In this document: piece by piece, positions 6,733 through 15,471 of the stretch
How positions within the stretch are numbered: position 1 is the stretch's first letter
How the letters are laid out: every line of letters starts with the position of its first letter
Assembly (NCBI GenBank): GCA_002494135.1
Contig: DLBG01000040.1
Span: forward strand, 1 to 22,636
Reading direction: 5' to 3'
DNA length: 22,636 nt
Source: Lachnospiraceae bacterium UBA7027
GTDB lineage: Bacteria; Bacillota; Clostridia; Lachnospirales; Lachnospiraceae
Program-made: the position numbers and the translations under genes
Notes under the pieces: model-generated
What the model was told of the DNA's origin: nothing
What the model saw: the letters and a program-made list of their open reading frames with translations, nothing else
Databases searched by the model: none

Positions 6733-8823
6733 ATGAAATTTTCGATTCGACACGAACTCAAAGGCAGAATGAGAATCCACCTTCCGGTGAAGAAGTTAAC
6801 CTTCCGGGAGGCGGATACCTTTGAATATTATCTTAAATGCTTTGATGAAGTACGCAAAGTTAAGGTATACGAAAGAACCGCTGATGCGGTTGTTTTTTAT
6901 GACTGTGACCGCGTACGCATGATAAATATCATCCGGAGATTTTCATTTGATAATATAAATGTCCCTGAAAGAGTATTTGAAAGCTCCGGAAGAGAGCTTT
7001 CTGCAAAGTATTTAGACAAATTGACAACAACGATAATTCTTCATTACGGAAAACGGCTTGTTCTTCCGGCGTCAGTAAGAAGGGTTTGGATTGTTATTAA
7101 AACAATCCGATATGTATGGCGGGGATTAAAAACGCTTAAAAATAACCGCCTGCAGGTAGAACTGCTTGATGCAATAGCGATAACGGCAGCGATTCTTACG
7201 GGAGATTTTCGTACCGCTTCCAGTGTTATGTTTTTGTTGAAAATAGGAGATATTCTTGAGGAGTGGACGCATAAGAGTTCAATCGATGACCTTGCAAGAC
7301 AGATGTCCTTAAATATTGATAAAGTCTGGCTCCTTACAGATTCCGGAGAAGAACTGAGAGATTCTTCGGAAGTAGCTGAAGGTAATCAGGTTATCGTCAG
7401 AATGGGCAATATGATTCCGTTTGACGGAGAAGTACTATGCGGCGAAGCAATGGTAAATCAGGCTTCAATGACCGGTGAATCGACTGCCGTACATAAGAAT
7501 CCCGGGATGAGTGTGTTCGCCGGCACGGTTGTCGAAGAAGGAGAAATAACTATCGAGGTTACACAGACGGAAGGCTGCGGAAGATTCGACAAGATTGTAA
7601 AGATGATAGAGGAAACCGAAAAGCTGAAATCATCTCTGGAGAGCAAAGCGGAAAGGCTTGCAGACAGACTGGTACCGTATACACTGCTCGGTTCCGGATT
7701 AACATGGTTATTCAGTCAGAATGTGGCAAAAGCGATGTCGGTTCTTATGGTGGATTATTCGTGCGCATTAAAGATGGCAATGCCGATTTCTGTACTTTCT
7801 GCAATCAGGGAAGCCACGGAGAATGATATTACCGTAAAAGGCGGTAAATTCTTAGAAGCCGTTGCGGATGCGGATACAATTGTATTGGATAAAACAGGGA
7901 CGCTTACCAAAGCCAAACCGACTGTTGTGAATGTCATATCCTTCAATAATGAATCGGAAGACGAACTGCTTCGCCAGGCTGCCTGCCTTGAAGAACATTT
8001 TCCCCACTCTGTGGCACGTGCAGTTGTTGATGCTGCAAATGAAAAAGGACTTCTTCATGAGGAACTTCATACCGAGGTTGAATATATTGTGGCTCACGGA
8101 ATAGCCTCCATGATAAATGATGAAAGAGCTGTAATCGGCAGCTGGCATTTTGTGATGGAAGATGAAAATGTCATGATACCAAAAGGTAAAAAGAAACTCT
8201 TCAATAACCTTCCCGATGAATATTCTCATCTTTACTTTGCAAAGAACGGAGAACTTGCGGCATGTATTTTAATTGAGGATCCGATGCGCGAAGAAGTGAG
8301 CACTGTTGTTGAAAAACTTCGAAATCAGGGATTCGAACATATCGTGATGATGACCGGCGACAGCGAAAGAACAGCGAAAAAAATAGCAGCCGAAGCCGGA
8401 ATCACGGAATACTATGCAGAGGTTCTTCCGGAAGATAAAGCAGGGTATGTTGAAAAAGCAAAAGCAGAAGGCAGAAAGGTCATCATGGTAGGCGACGGAA
8501 TTAATGATTCGCCGGCATTATCTGCGTCCGATGCCGGAATTGCCATCAGCGACGGTGCGGAGATTGCAAGACAGATTGCTGATATCACAATCAGTTCATC
8601 AAATCTGGAGAGCCTTGTTACATTAAGGGAAATCAGTACACTTCTTATGAAACGAATTCGTTTTAATTACAGAACGATTGTGGGATTCAACACAGCATTA
8701 ATAATACTGGGTGTGTTCGGAGTTCTGCCACCTGCTGTATCTGCAATGCTGCATAACGGATCTACATTGGCTCTGGGACTTAACAGTATGACAAAACTGT
8801 TGCCGGAGAAAACGGAGGAATAA
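6733..8823 (+). CDS. P1B-type heavy-metal ATPase with SCAL transmembrane motif
   Basis: The 696-residue protein has an N-terminal HMA2-like domain (about 1-70, GRMRIHLPV start) that lacks any CxxC metal motif. Membrane helices, the actuator motif TGES (247-250), the phosphorylation motif DKTGTLT (386-392), a P-H pair in EEHFPHS (420-426) equivalent to the P1B HP motif, and the hinge GDGINDSPA (587-595) follow in order. All catalytic parts are intact, so it should be an active ion pump. The metal-site helix that normally carries CPC reads DYSCALKMAMP (341-351), with Ser-Cys-Ala in place of Cys-Pro-Cys. This points away from a standard Cu or Zn pump; Mn(II) or Fe(II) export are options, but the substrate cannot be read from sequence. 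It follows the DUF6110 gene by five bases. Confidence 0.88.
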   Translation: MKFSIRHELKGRMRIHLPVKKLTFREADTFEYYLKCFDEVRKVKVYERTADAVVFYDCDRVRMINIIRRFSFDNINVPERVFESSGRELSAKYLDKLTTTIILHYGKRLVLPASVRRVWIVIKTIRYVWRGLKTLKNNRLQVELLDAIAITAAILTGDFRTASSVMFLLKIGDILEEWTHKSSIDDLARQMSLNIDKVWLLTDSGEELRDSSEVAEGNQVIVRMGNMIPFDGEVLCGEAMVNQASMTGESTAVHKNPGMSVFAGTVVEEGEITIEVTQTEGCGRFDKIVKMIEETEKLKSSLESKAERLADRLVPYTLLGSGLTWLFSQNVAKAMSVLMVDYSCALKMAMPISVLSAIREATENDITVKGGKFLEAVADADTIVLDKTGTLTKAKPTVVNVISFNNESEDELLRQAACLEEHFPHSVARAVVDAANEKGLLHEELHTEVEYIVAHGIASMINDERAVIGSWHFVMEDENVMIPKGKKKLFNNLPDEYSHLYFAKNGELAACILIEDPMREEVSTVVEKLRNQGFEHIVMMTGDSERTAKKIAAEAGITEYYAEVLPEDKAGYVEKAKAEGRKVIMVGDGINDSPALSASDAGIAISDGAEIARQIADITISSSNLESLVTLREISTLLMKRIRFNYRTIVGFNTALIILGVFGVLPPAVSAMLHNGSTLALGLNSMTKLLPEKTEE

Positions 8824-8896
8824 GCGTTAAGGACCGAAATGCATTTGGCGGAATGCAAATAATCATACAGGAAGGTAAAGAAAGAAGGATAAAATA

Positions 8897-9400
8897 ATGC
8901 TTTTAACAGTTTTTCTTGCAATCATTTTTTGTGTTGCAATAACGTTGATGATGTTTTCTGCGGTAGCTTTTATTCAGAATACGAAATTCTTTTCTTCGGC
9001 GCCGAAGGAGGCTAAAGAGGCGCTTATCCCGAGAGAAAAAGAATTATTCTACGGTGCAAGATCAATCGGATGGGTGCTGATGATTTTCAGCTTTCTGATG
9101 ATTCTGGGAGTCGGAGTAATCTCCATCTGGGATGGTTTTCGAAGCGGTTTCACATTTTTTCAGTTCTTTTTCAGATTCGTTTTCATCTTTACGGCCTACA
9201 AGCTTTATGACATGATCTTTTTCGATTATTTCCTGCTTATGAAATTTCACTTTTTCCAGTTCTATTTTCCGGAAGTGGAAAGTGCATATGCAAACAGAAA
9301 GTATGGATATAATATTGTAAGTCAGTTGCTCAAATTACTGGTAATCTTTCCGGCTGCATCGGCACTTGCTGCATGGATTTGTTCGCTGATTAAGTTTTAG
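8897..9400 (+). CDS. Four-helix membrane protein, paralogue of the gene at 14176
   Basis: The 167-residue protein has about four hydrophobic segments (near 1-25, 53-78, 86-118 and 142-164). I do not know the family. It shares spaced residues with the 170-residue protein at 14176-14688: W/V-D-G-F/I-R near residue 80, a following F/L-R-F, a Y-x2-Y/F-D region with a later Asp, and F/I-Y-F/P-P-E near 122-127. The two are almost the same length and both lie in the accessory cluster, so they are paralogues. It starts 73 bases after the ATPase gene with no clear terminator between them, so read-through from the metal operon is possible. The ribosome site is AGAAGGAT. The role is unknown. Confidence 0.75.
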   Translation: MLLTVFLAIIFCVAITLMMFSAVAFIQNTKFFSSAPKEAKEALIPREKELFYGARSIGWVLMIFSFLMILGVGVISIWDGFRSGFTFFQFFFRFVFIFTAYKLYDMIFFDYFLLMKFHFFQFYFPEVESAYANRKYGYNIVSQLLKLLVIFPAASALAAWICSLIKF

Positions 9401-9461
9401 TTTTTTGATTATGAATCAAAGGAGATAAAGTGTCAGCAGAATATTAAACTTGGAGAGAATG

Positions 9462-10220
9462 ATGACTGTACATGAATTTGGAAAAGAGAATAAAAAAGTA
9501 GTGGTTTTAATACATCCGTCGATTGTAATGTGGGATTATTTCGAATATGTGATTCCGCTTTTGGAAAAGAAATATCATCTGATTATACCGGCACTTCCCG
9601 GATATGATCCGGACGTGCGATGCGATTTTACAAGTGTTGAAGCTATCTCAAGGGATATTGCGAAATGGCTGGTTGAACATAATCTTGAGGATGTTACCTG
9701 TTTATACGGGTGTTCTATGGGTGGAAGCATTGTGATTCGAATGCTTGCATACAACATGGTAAATGTTCATAGCGCTGTAATAGACGGCGGAATTACACCA
9801 TATCAGCTCCCGTGGATTCTTACAAGGCTTATTGCATTAAAAGATTTTTTATTGATTTATTCAGGCAAGCTTGGTGGTGCCAGGCTACTGGAAAAAGCTT
9901 TTTCGACAGATGAATTATCAAAAGAAGATGTCGAATATGCGGCAAAGGTTCTTAAGATGATCAGTGCAAAGACGATTTGGCGCACATTTGATTCATGTAA
10001 TAATTATTCTTTGCCGGGAAGTATTCATTCTGATTGCGGACATATTGAATACTGGGTCGCAGAGAAAGAAGTGAAAGCCCGAAAGAATGATGTGGCTTAT
10101 GTAAGAAAAAGAATGCCCCGAACGGTTTTTCGTAAGATTAAGAATGTCGGGCACGGAGGTCTTGCACCGTTTAATCCGGAGAAGTTTGCAAGAGGAATAG
10201 AGAAAAATATAAACAGGTGA
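9462..10220 (+). CDS. Alpha/beta hydrolase
   Basis: The 252-residue product has the canonical fold. A first strand VVVLIHPS (oxyanion region, about 13-20) is followed by the nucleophile elbow G-C-S85-M-G-G. A late G-H231-G-G supplies the catalytic His. The family hydrolyses esters, lactones or thioesters; the substrate is unknown. ATG 9462 is favoured because TTGGAGAG lies at 9450-9457 with good spacing, and because the N terminus then lines up with the paralogue at 18126 (both have E-F/K-G-K/I-E-N and ...LEKKYHLI, with the nucleophile Ser at residue 85 in each). TTG 9450 and ATG 9459 are alternative starts. The gene ends four bases before the methyltransferase gene. Confidence 0.85.
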   Translation: MTVHEFGKENKKVVVLIHPSIVMWDYFEYVIPLLEKKYHLIIPALPGYDPDVRCDFTSVEAISRDIAKWLVEHNLEDVTCLYGCSMGGSIVIRMLAYNMVNVHSAVIDGGITPYQLPWILTRLIALKDFLLIYSGKLGGARLLEKAFSTDELSKEDVEYAAKVLKMISAKTIWRTFDSCNNYSLPGSIHSDCGHIEYWVAEKEVKARKNDVAYVRKRMPRTVFRKIKNVGHGGLAPFNPEKFARGIEKNINR

Positions 10221-10224
10221 TGAT

Positions 10225-10875
10225 ATGCGTACGGAAGAGCAATACAAAGAATTAACGATAAAAGAGTTTACGAAAGCGGCAGATGTTTATGAATCCAATC
10301 ATTCGGGGATCTATGAAATCTGTAAAGAAGATTATCCGTATATTGCCGGAGAACTTGAGAAAGAAGACTATACAGATCTGCTCGACTGCGGATGCGGTAC
10401 AGGCCCAATGATTTCGCTGCTTTACGAAAAAAATCCCGGGAAGAACTATACCGGACTGGATATCACGCCGCGAATGATTGAGGTCGCAAGGGCAAAGAAT
10501 CTGGAAGGCGTGGCCTGGGTGGTCGGAGACTGTGAGAATCTCCCTTTTGAGGAGAATTCGTTTGATGTCATCATATGTTCCAACAGTTTTCATCATTATC
10601 CGAATCCACAGAAATTTTTTGACAGCGTAAAAAGAGTTTTAAGACCGGGTGGTAGATTGATTCTTCAGGATTATACTTCGTCGAAACCCGTGCTCTGGCT
10701 TATGAATCATATAGAAATGCCTCTGGCAAATATGGCAGGGCACGGTGATGTCGGGGCTAAATCACTTGATGAAATCCGCGAGTATTGTACGAATGCGGAA
10801 CTCAAGATTGAACTTTTGGAAAGCGCAAAAAAGGCCAGAATGCACCTGGTGGCAAGAAAAAAACAGGAAGGGTAA
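10225..10875 (+). CDS. Class I SAM-dependent methyltransferase (UbiE/Methyltransf_11 type)
   Basis: The 216-residue protein has the Rossmann methyltransferase motifs: motif I LLDCGCGTGP (52-61), the acidic D79 that binds the SAM ribose, GDCENLPF (101-108) for the adenine, FDVIICSNSFHH (113-124), and VLRPGGRLIL (138-147). The layout is that of UbiE/MenG-like and other small-molecule methyltransferases acting in the cytoplasm. The acceptor is unknown. The start at 10225 has AGGTGATG upstream and lies four bases after the preceding hydrolase stop, so both are in one operon. An enzyme that methylates beside several esterases suggests tailoring of one metabolite or lipid; that is inference. Confidence 0.88.
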   Translation: MRTEEQYKELTIKEFTKAADVYESNHSGIYEICKEDYPYIAGELEKEDYTDLLDCGCGTGPMISLLYEKNPGKNYTGLDITPRMIEVARAKNLEGVAWVVGDCENLPFEENSFDVIICSNSFHHYPNPQKFFDSVKRVLRPGGRLILQDYTSSKPVLWLMNHIEMPLANMAGHGDVGAKSLDEIREYCTNAELKIELLESAKKARMHLVARKKQEG

Positions 10876-10889
10876 AATAATGAAATAAT

Positions 10890-11801
10890 ATGTTGCATGA
10901 GGATTTCAATGTAAAAGAACATGGTTTTGTCGGACACCTTGCAGAACCGAACGACGGCGGCGATAAGGCAGTGATTATTGTAATGGGCGGAGAACAAAGC
11001 ATTCTTCCCGGTATTAAGTTTGCGGAACGGTTTGCGGACTATGGAATCACGGGATTATCGGTTTCGTTATTCGGCGCGGAGGGGATTCCGGATTCACCGA
11101 ATCATATACCCGTGGATATGTTTCTTCCGGCAGTCCAATACCTAAGGACAAAGAAAAGGATTGAACATATCAGTATTTACGGACAGTCCATGGGTTCTAT
11201 TTTTGCTGTTCTTGCGGCACAGTATATCGGCGGTTTTGAAAACCTGATCATGGTAAGTCCGACACATGTACCGTTTGAAGGGACATTGAAAGATAAAAAG
11301 ACGATGACCGGACGAAGTGTTGCGACCTGGAAAGGCTGCGACATTCCTTATGTTACGGCAGATTTTTCCAAGGTGAAGGCGGGAAAGTATCAAAAGCATC
11401 CTGATGCTAAATGCAGAGTAACCGGAATGTGGGTTGCATATCATGATGCATATAATGACTCAGCGAAAGTAAGTGAAGCAATGCTTTCCGTAGAGAAAAC
11501 AGGTGCAAGAGTACTTCTGATTGCAGGAGATGAAGACGAAGCATGGCCTGCGGAATATTCGGTACGTGAAATCGAAAGGAACTTAAAGAATTCCGGATAT
11601 GATAAGGCTATAAAGGTTATTGTATATCCTCACGGAAGCCATTTAAACGGTCTTATGCCGAACAAGGAACGGGAAAAGAAACTGTATCGTATGATACCGT
11701 TTATAGGACTGATGTATAAGACATTTGGGAAATATAAGAAGGAGAATATGTCTTATCTCGAATCGTCGGAAAAAGAAATTATTCGATGGATACAGGGGTA
11801 G
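10890..11801 (+). CDS. BAAT/dienelactone-type alpha/beta hydrolase
   Basis: The 303-residue protein resembles the C-terminal catalytic domain of acyl-CoA thioesterase/BAAT proteins. It shows VIIVMGGEQS (oxyanion turn, about 28-37), the nucleophile elbow G-Q-S100-M-G-S, an acid in LLIAGDEDEAW (D214 or D216) and the catalytic H251 in YPHGSHLNG. A C-terminal extension (about 262-303) contains a possible helical cap or membrane-associating stretch. Such enzymes cleave thioesters or esters or transfer acyl groups; the substrate is unknown. The ATG at 10890 has no good ribosome site directly before it. AGGAAGGG near 10865-10872 instead serves a three-codon ATGAAATAA at 10880-10888, so translation may restart. 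The downstream gene begins six bases after the stop. Confidence 0.82.
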   Translation: MLHEDFNVKEHGFVGHLAEPNDGGDKAVIIVMGGEQSILPGIKFAERFADYGITGLSVSLFGAEGIPDSPNHIPVDMFLPAVQYLRTKKRIEHISIYGQSMGSIFAVLAAQYIGGFENLIMVSPTHVPFEGTLKDKKTMTGRSVATWKGCDIPYVTADFSKVKAGKYQKHPDAKCRVTGMWVAYHDAYNDSAKVSEAMLSVEKTGARVLLIAGDEDEAWPAEYSVREIERNLKNSGYDKAIKVIVYPHGSHLNGLMPNKEREKKLYRMIPFIGLMYKTFGKYKKENMSYLESSEKEIIRWIQG

Positions 11802-11807
11802 AAGGTT

Positions 11808-12506
11808 ATGAATAATATCGGAATTGACAGTATGCTTGATAAAAAAAGAATTGCCCATTTGTTTCGTTTAGGAATTGTTGCGGCGCTGATGGTTCTGGCT
11901 GGTGACATCCTGCTTGGATGGGGTGTTGCGGATCTTAATCTGTCCGGAATGGATCGGTATTTTTCCAGATATTTGACGGTATCAAACGGAAGAATCTTTT
12001 GGTCTGCAATATTGGGAGTTATTGGAATTCCGATAGAATGTTTGAGTTATTTCGGAGTATATAGACTGATCGCATCCAAATCGGAAAAATACGCACATAT
12101 CTACAGAGCAGGATTGTTTGGAATGCTTACATTTGGCGCATTTACGCATGTTGTTTGCTGCACAACAGTGTATTATTTAAACTCCGTAAATGCATTGAAT
12201 CCGGTTGTAACATCGGAGAGTACTCTTCGATTTGCCGAATTCTTTCTTCTTCCCGTAATGATACTTTTTTTGCCGTTTTATTTAACAGCGGCAATTACAC
12301 AGTTTGTTGCGTTTGTAAAAGGACTGACACCGTATCCGAAATGGTGTTGTATCTTTACGTTTCTGGCAGGACTGGTCGTTGTCGTAATCACGAGATTTCT
12401 TGGAAATGAACCGATTGTGTATGCGCTTTCAACAGGCTGGATCAGTCTGGGAGCACTATGGACATTTGGAGGACTGCTGGTGACGATGAAGAAGGCTGAC
12501 ATGTAA
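11808..12506 (+). CDS. DUF6796-like polytopic membrane protein 1
   Basis: The 232-residue protein has about six membrane helices. The first carries the LAGDILLGWG signature (G-D in the middle of helix 1). Helix 2 reads FWSAILGVIGIPIE and helix 3 contains FGAFTHVVCC. A late PKWCCIFTF follows. I place it with DUF6796-type integral membrane proteins, and four further members follow in this window (15472, 16125, 19850, 21097). They share the early G/A-D, an (S)-x2-LG-x-(I/L)G helix, a G-x-H helix and, in most, a P-x-W/V-x-C turn. The function of the family is unknown to me. The ribosome site is AGAAGG; the gene is six bases after the BAAT-like hydrolase. Confidence 0.78.
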   Translation: MNNIGIDSMLDKKRIAHLFRLGIVAALMVLAGDILLGWGVADLNLSGMDRYFSRYLTVSNGRIFWSAILGVIGIPIECLSYFGVYRLIASKSEKYAHIYRAGLFGMLTFGAFTHVVCCTTVYYLNSVNALNPVVTSESTLRFAEFFLLPVMILFLPFYLTAAITQFVAFVKGLTPYPKWCCIFTFLAGLVVVVITRFLGNEPIVYALSTGWISLGALWTFGGLLVTMKKADM

Positions 12507-12559
12507 ACGGTATTCTTTGGTTTCGGTGTTGAAAATGTAATTGAGTTTCAGAGGTTTGA

Positions 12560-13183
12560 ATGGATACCAATAAGGCAATAAAAACTTACGGAAAATATTA
12601 TCGGGAAGCATTGAAAAAGGCCGACTTTGATGATATTGAGAAAAAATTGACAGCATTCCAAAACAGGCTTCGGGAAATGTATGCATCCGATAATTTTAAG
12701 GCACATAATATTTATCCAACGACAGATGCGACTTACATTTATGCCGTAATGGCGATGTGTCTGGAATTAAAATCTTTCGGATATTCCAATCCGGAAATCA
12801 TTGAAATTGTGAATAGAGGATTTGATAAACGAAGAAACAAGTTTAAGAAGATTATTGCTTTTGTAAACATTCTTCCAAACAGTTTTAATATTGCAAGAAG
12901 ATGGAATATTAACGACCATGCGAAACGCGTGAAGGACGGGAGCATCACATACGATTATTTCACTGTGACAAAGGATAAAGTAGAGTACAGTATTTCGAAA
13001 TGCATGTATGTTGAGATGTTTAAAACATACGGAATACAGGGGCTTTGTAAAATCTTTTGCATGACGGATGAGTGGGCGTATGCAGGTTTACCCAGGCATG
13101 TGGTTTTTATCAGACATTCCGATCTTTCGAACGGTCCGGCTTGTTATGATGAGGTAATCCGAAGGAAAACCTGGAAAAACTGA
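12560..13183 (+). CDS. ATC-hydrolase-like protein 1 (L-2-amino-thiazoline-4-carboxylic acid hydrolase family, divergent)
   Basis: The 207-residue soluble protein is mostly helical. Its C-terminal region has C148, C167-x2-D170, then FIR and C195-Y-D. It aligns with the proteins at 14778 and 21801: the first and second Cys are exactly 19 residues apart in all three, with Asp three residues later and a last Cys 26-28 residues on. That region matches what I recall of the L-2-amino-thiazoline-4-carboxylic acid hydrolase family, named for a bacterial enzyme of cysteine synthesis. In Clostridia most members have no known substrate. This is the most divergent copy (CYD in place of CDY). The start at 12560 has GAGGT upstream. 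Confidence 0.65.
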   Translation: MDTNKAIKTYGKYYREALKKADFDDIEKKLTAFQNRLREMYASDNFKAHNIYPTTDATYIYAVMAMCLELKSFGYSNPEIIEIVNRGFDKRRNKFKKIIAFVNILPNSFNIARRWNINDHAKRVKDGSITYDYFTVTKDKVEYSISKCMYVEMFKTYGIQGLCKIFCMTDEWAYAGLPRHVVFIRHSDLSNGPACYDEVIRRKTWKN

Positions 13184-13222
13184 TTTGTCACTATCGAAGA
13201 AAATGTCGAAGGAGAAGTGATA

Positions 13223-14137
13223 ATGAGCTTTAAATATGAACTCTTAAAAAGAATCGTAAAGACAATAAATCTTAAGAAATCCTGGGAGGGCAAATCTGCT
13301 GCGGAGATAGTTGAGAAGAAAAAGAAAGAGAATGCCAAAATCAAGATTCCGGAATTAAGTGATCCGAATTTTGAAATTAGCAGGATTTCGATAGCCGGAT
13401 TTCCGGTTATAAAAATGGTTCATAAAAGCAGGGTGAAATCAGCAAATCTTTTTATTATCGGCGGTGGCATGGTTGCGGCACCGAGACCCGATGCGGTGAA
13501 AAAAGCACTTAAGTTCGCCAAGGAAACGGGAGTGGACGTATTTGTTCCGTATTATCCGCTTTGTACGGATTATCCTTTGACGAAAGCATACGGAATGATT
13601 CATGAAACATATAAAGAAATGCTGAAAGAATATGAGGCACAGAACATCTCGATTCTCGGAACTTCTTCGGGGGGAAACCTGGCGCTCGGAACGGTTGCAT
13701 ATATCAATGATGGCCATGACGATACACCCATGCCGGGATATATTCTGGCAATCTCTCCGGGAACCTGTTGCGACTCGGATGAAGAATGGCAGAGAATGTT
13801 GGAATTGGATAAAAAAGATGTCGCAATACCGGCTGCTTATATGAAGACTGCGGTAGAAGTTATGCGACATGGGGATATGTCTGTTCCCGGGTATATGATC
13901 TGGCTTCAAAGAGGCGATTTTTCAAACTGTCCTAAGGTTACATTTATTTACGGTTCCGATGAAACGCTTTACGCATGTGCACCTTCTTTTGAAAATGCCA
14001 TGAAGAAATACGGCGTGGAGTATGAAATAATCGTCGGGGAAGGAATGTTTCATTGTTATCCGGTTTTTCCGATTGTAAAGGAGGCGAAGGAAGGCTGGAA
14101 TCAAATGGTGGAACTGGTAAAAGCAAACAGTTTATAG
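13223..14137 (+). CDS. HSL-type alpha/beta hydrolase (alpha/beta hydrolase fold-3)
   Basis: The 304-residue protein has a hormone-sensitive-lipase-like layout. An oxyanion motif IIGGGM (78-83, in place of the usual HGGG) comes first, then FVPYYPL (107-113), the nucleophile elbow G-T-S148-S-G-G, acid D246 in YGSDETLY, and H277 in GMFHCYP. The family contains acetyl and short-chain carboxylesterases, usually cytoplasmic. Replacement of the His in HGGG by Gly/Ile is mild and found elsewhere, so activity is likely kept. ATG 13223 is chosen over GTG 13217 because GGAG at 13211-13214 has proper spacing to it. It lies 39 bases after the ATC-like gene. The substrate is not known. Confidence 0.85.
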   Translation: MSFKYELLKRIVKTINLKKSWEGKSAAEIVEKKKKENAKIKIPELSDPNFEISRISIAGFPVIKMVHKSRVKSANLFIIGGGMVAAPRPDAVKKALKFAKETGVDVFVPYYPLCTDYPLTKAYGMIHETYKEMLKEYEAQNISILGTSSGGNLALGTVAYINDGHDDTPMPGYILAISPGTCCDSDEEWQRMLELDKKDVAIPAAYMKTAVEVMRHGDMSVPGYMIWLQRGDFSNCPKVTFIYGSDETLYACAPSFENAMKKYGVEYEIIVGEGMFHCYPVFPIVKEAKEGWNQMVELVKANSL

Positions 14138-14175
14138 GTGACTCAGACACTTTGACAGAAAAGGTATAAAGAAAG

Positions 14176-14688
14176 ATGTTAAAAACGGTCATTGTAGCAT
14201 TAATACTGTGTGTCATAGAAATACTTGTTATAGTAATCGCAAGTCCGATGGCAAAGTCATCCCTTGTGCTTCGGTTTCTTCCGGAGGATGTCAGGCTGGC
14301 GGCAAAAGATCATGCGGACCCGCCGAAACATAAACAGGTGATTGCGCATATGTTATTGGGCTTCTTCCTGACAGCAATGTTTGCAGGAATGATTTACATA
14401 GGTGTGGATGGTATCCGCAATAACATCGGATATTGGCAGCTGACATTACGTTTTATTGTGATGCTCTATGTTATGAAAGTATTTGATATCGTCGTTCAGG
14501 ATCAATGGCTTGTAATGACGGTAGGTTATTTTAAAAAGATTTATCCGGAAACTGCCGATTGTGAAGGTTGGAAGAATCGGGGGTTCAATAATAAGAACCA
14601 GATCATTCGGATTATTGCATATCCGTTTTTATGTATGATTATGGCGGCTGTTTTTATGCTGTTTAAGGGGTATATTATGAAGGGTTAA
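14176..14688 (+). CDS. Four-helix membrane protein, paralogue of the gene at 8897
   Basis: The 170-residue protein has hydrophobic segments near 3-24, 56-78, 86-108 and 145-165. It shares with the 167-residue protein at 8897 the D-G-I-R near residue 80, L-R-F, a Y-V-M-K-V-F-D segment with an Asp five residues later, and YPE near 123-125. The family is not recognised and no catalytic motif is evident. It lies 38 bases after an esterase gene and 89 bases before an ATC-hydrolase-like gene. In both places the paralogue neighbours a hydrolase, which suggests that the pair was copied as a module. The ribosome site is weak (AAAGGTATAAAG). Confidence 0.75.
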   Translation: MLKTVIVALILCVIEILVIVIASPMAKSSLVLRFLPEDVRLAAKDHADPPKHKQVIAHMLLGFFLTAMFAGMIYIGVDGIRNNIGYWQLTLRFIVMLYVMKVFDIVVQDQWLVMTVGYFKKIYPETADCEGWKNRGFNNKNQIIRIIAYPFLCMIMAAVFMLFKGYIMKG

Positions 14689-14777
14689 ATAAATTACAGT
14701 AAGCAGTTTGACAGGAACCGGAAGATTAGGGATGCCGGTGAAGGAAACACGGGAAAGAACGCAAGGAGAAAAACAGA

Positions 14778-15434
14778 ATGGAGTGGCTTGTAAAACGTGC
14801 AATTCAAAGATATTTAAAAAAACATTATCCGAAACACAGGAAACAGATTATTGCGAGAGCAAAAAGAATTCAGCCGAAGCTTATGGCGAAAGCACCTGAT
14901 CTCGGTGGAAGAGAAAATTCTCTTTCCAATAATCTGAACATGTTCATTCTCTTTTTGGCCTATTATGAAGCGACAAATCACAGAATGGCAGGGGAAGCGA
15001 TTGATGAGATCATTGATGATCTGTATCATCATCTGAGAATACTCGGTAAGGTAATGAATATAAATAATCCGAGGGTTTTGAGAATTTTAAGGAAGTATCT
15101 TTATAACAATTATCAGAAATATGCTGACAAAGTTGAGGAGAAACATCGTCACGGAGAGTGGACGGATACCTGGGGAATGATAGTCAATCCAAACAACGAG
15201 AGGAGAGGGTTTGCCTTCACGCTGGTAGGGTGTCCGCTTTGGGAGTATGCAAAGAAATATGGTTATGAAGATCTTATGCCGCATATGTGTGCACTGGACC
15301 ATGCTTATGCGAAACTGATGCATGCGAAGCTGATTCGCACACATACGGTTGCCACGGGAGCGGATTCCTGTGATTACTGGTATGTGCCGGATAAGAGTAA
15401 AATCGCGAGAAATTACAAAGGAAAAATTGTATAA
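14778..15434 (+). CDS. ATC-hydrolase-like protein 2
   Basis: The 218-residue protein has a basic N-terminal helix and then an alpha-helical body. The family core runs from G-C152-P through C171-x2-D174 (MCALDHAYAKL), H182-AKLIRT and C198-D199-Y. This is the clearest member of the L-2-amino-thiazoline-4-carboxylic acid hydrolase family here; the last Cys-Asp and the C171-x2-D174 pair are the best catalytic candidates. The reference reaction opens a thiazoline ring to N-carbamoyl-cysteine, but no other gene of that pathway is visible, so a different substrate is likely. The ribosome site AAGGAG sits at 14762-14767. It precedes two DUF6796-like genes, an order also seen, reversed, at 21097-22580. 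Confidence 0.75.
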   Translation: MEWLVKRAIQRYLKKHYPKHRKQIIARAKRIQPKLMAKAPDLGGRENSLSNNLNMFILFLAYYEATNHRMAGEAIDEIIDDLYHHLRILGKVMNINNPRVLRILRKYLYNNYQKYADKVEEKHRHGEWTDTWGMIVNPNNERRGFAFTLVGCPLWEYAKKYGYEDLMPHMCALDHAYAKLMHAKLIRTHTVATGADSCDYWYVPDKSKIARNYKGKIV

Positions 15435-15471
15435 TAGAGATGGATAATTTGAGAAACAGAGGAACCGGTCA

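Noticed and set aside
8840..8857. TGCATT/AATGCA hairpin after the P-type ATPase as a terminator
   Set aside because: The stem is six pairs with a G-rich loop and no T-run follows.
14708..14736. TTGACA at 14708-14713 as a promoter for the ATC-hydrolase-like gene
   Set aside because: At 17 bases the -10 position reads GATGCC, which is poor; a start here is not supported.
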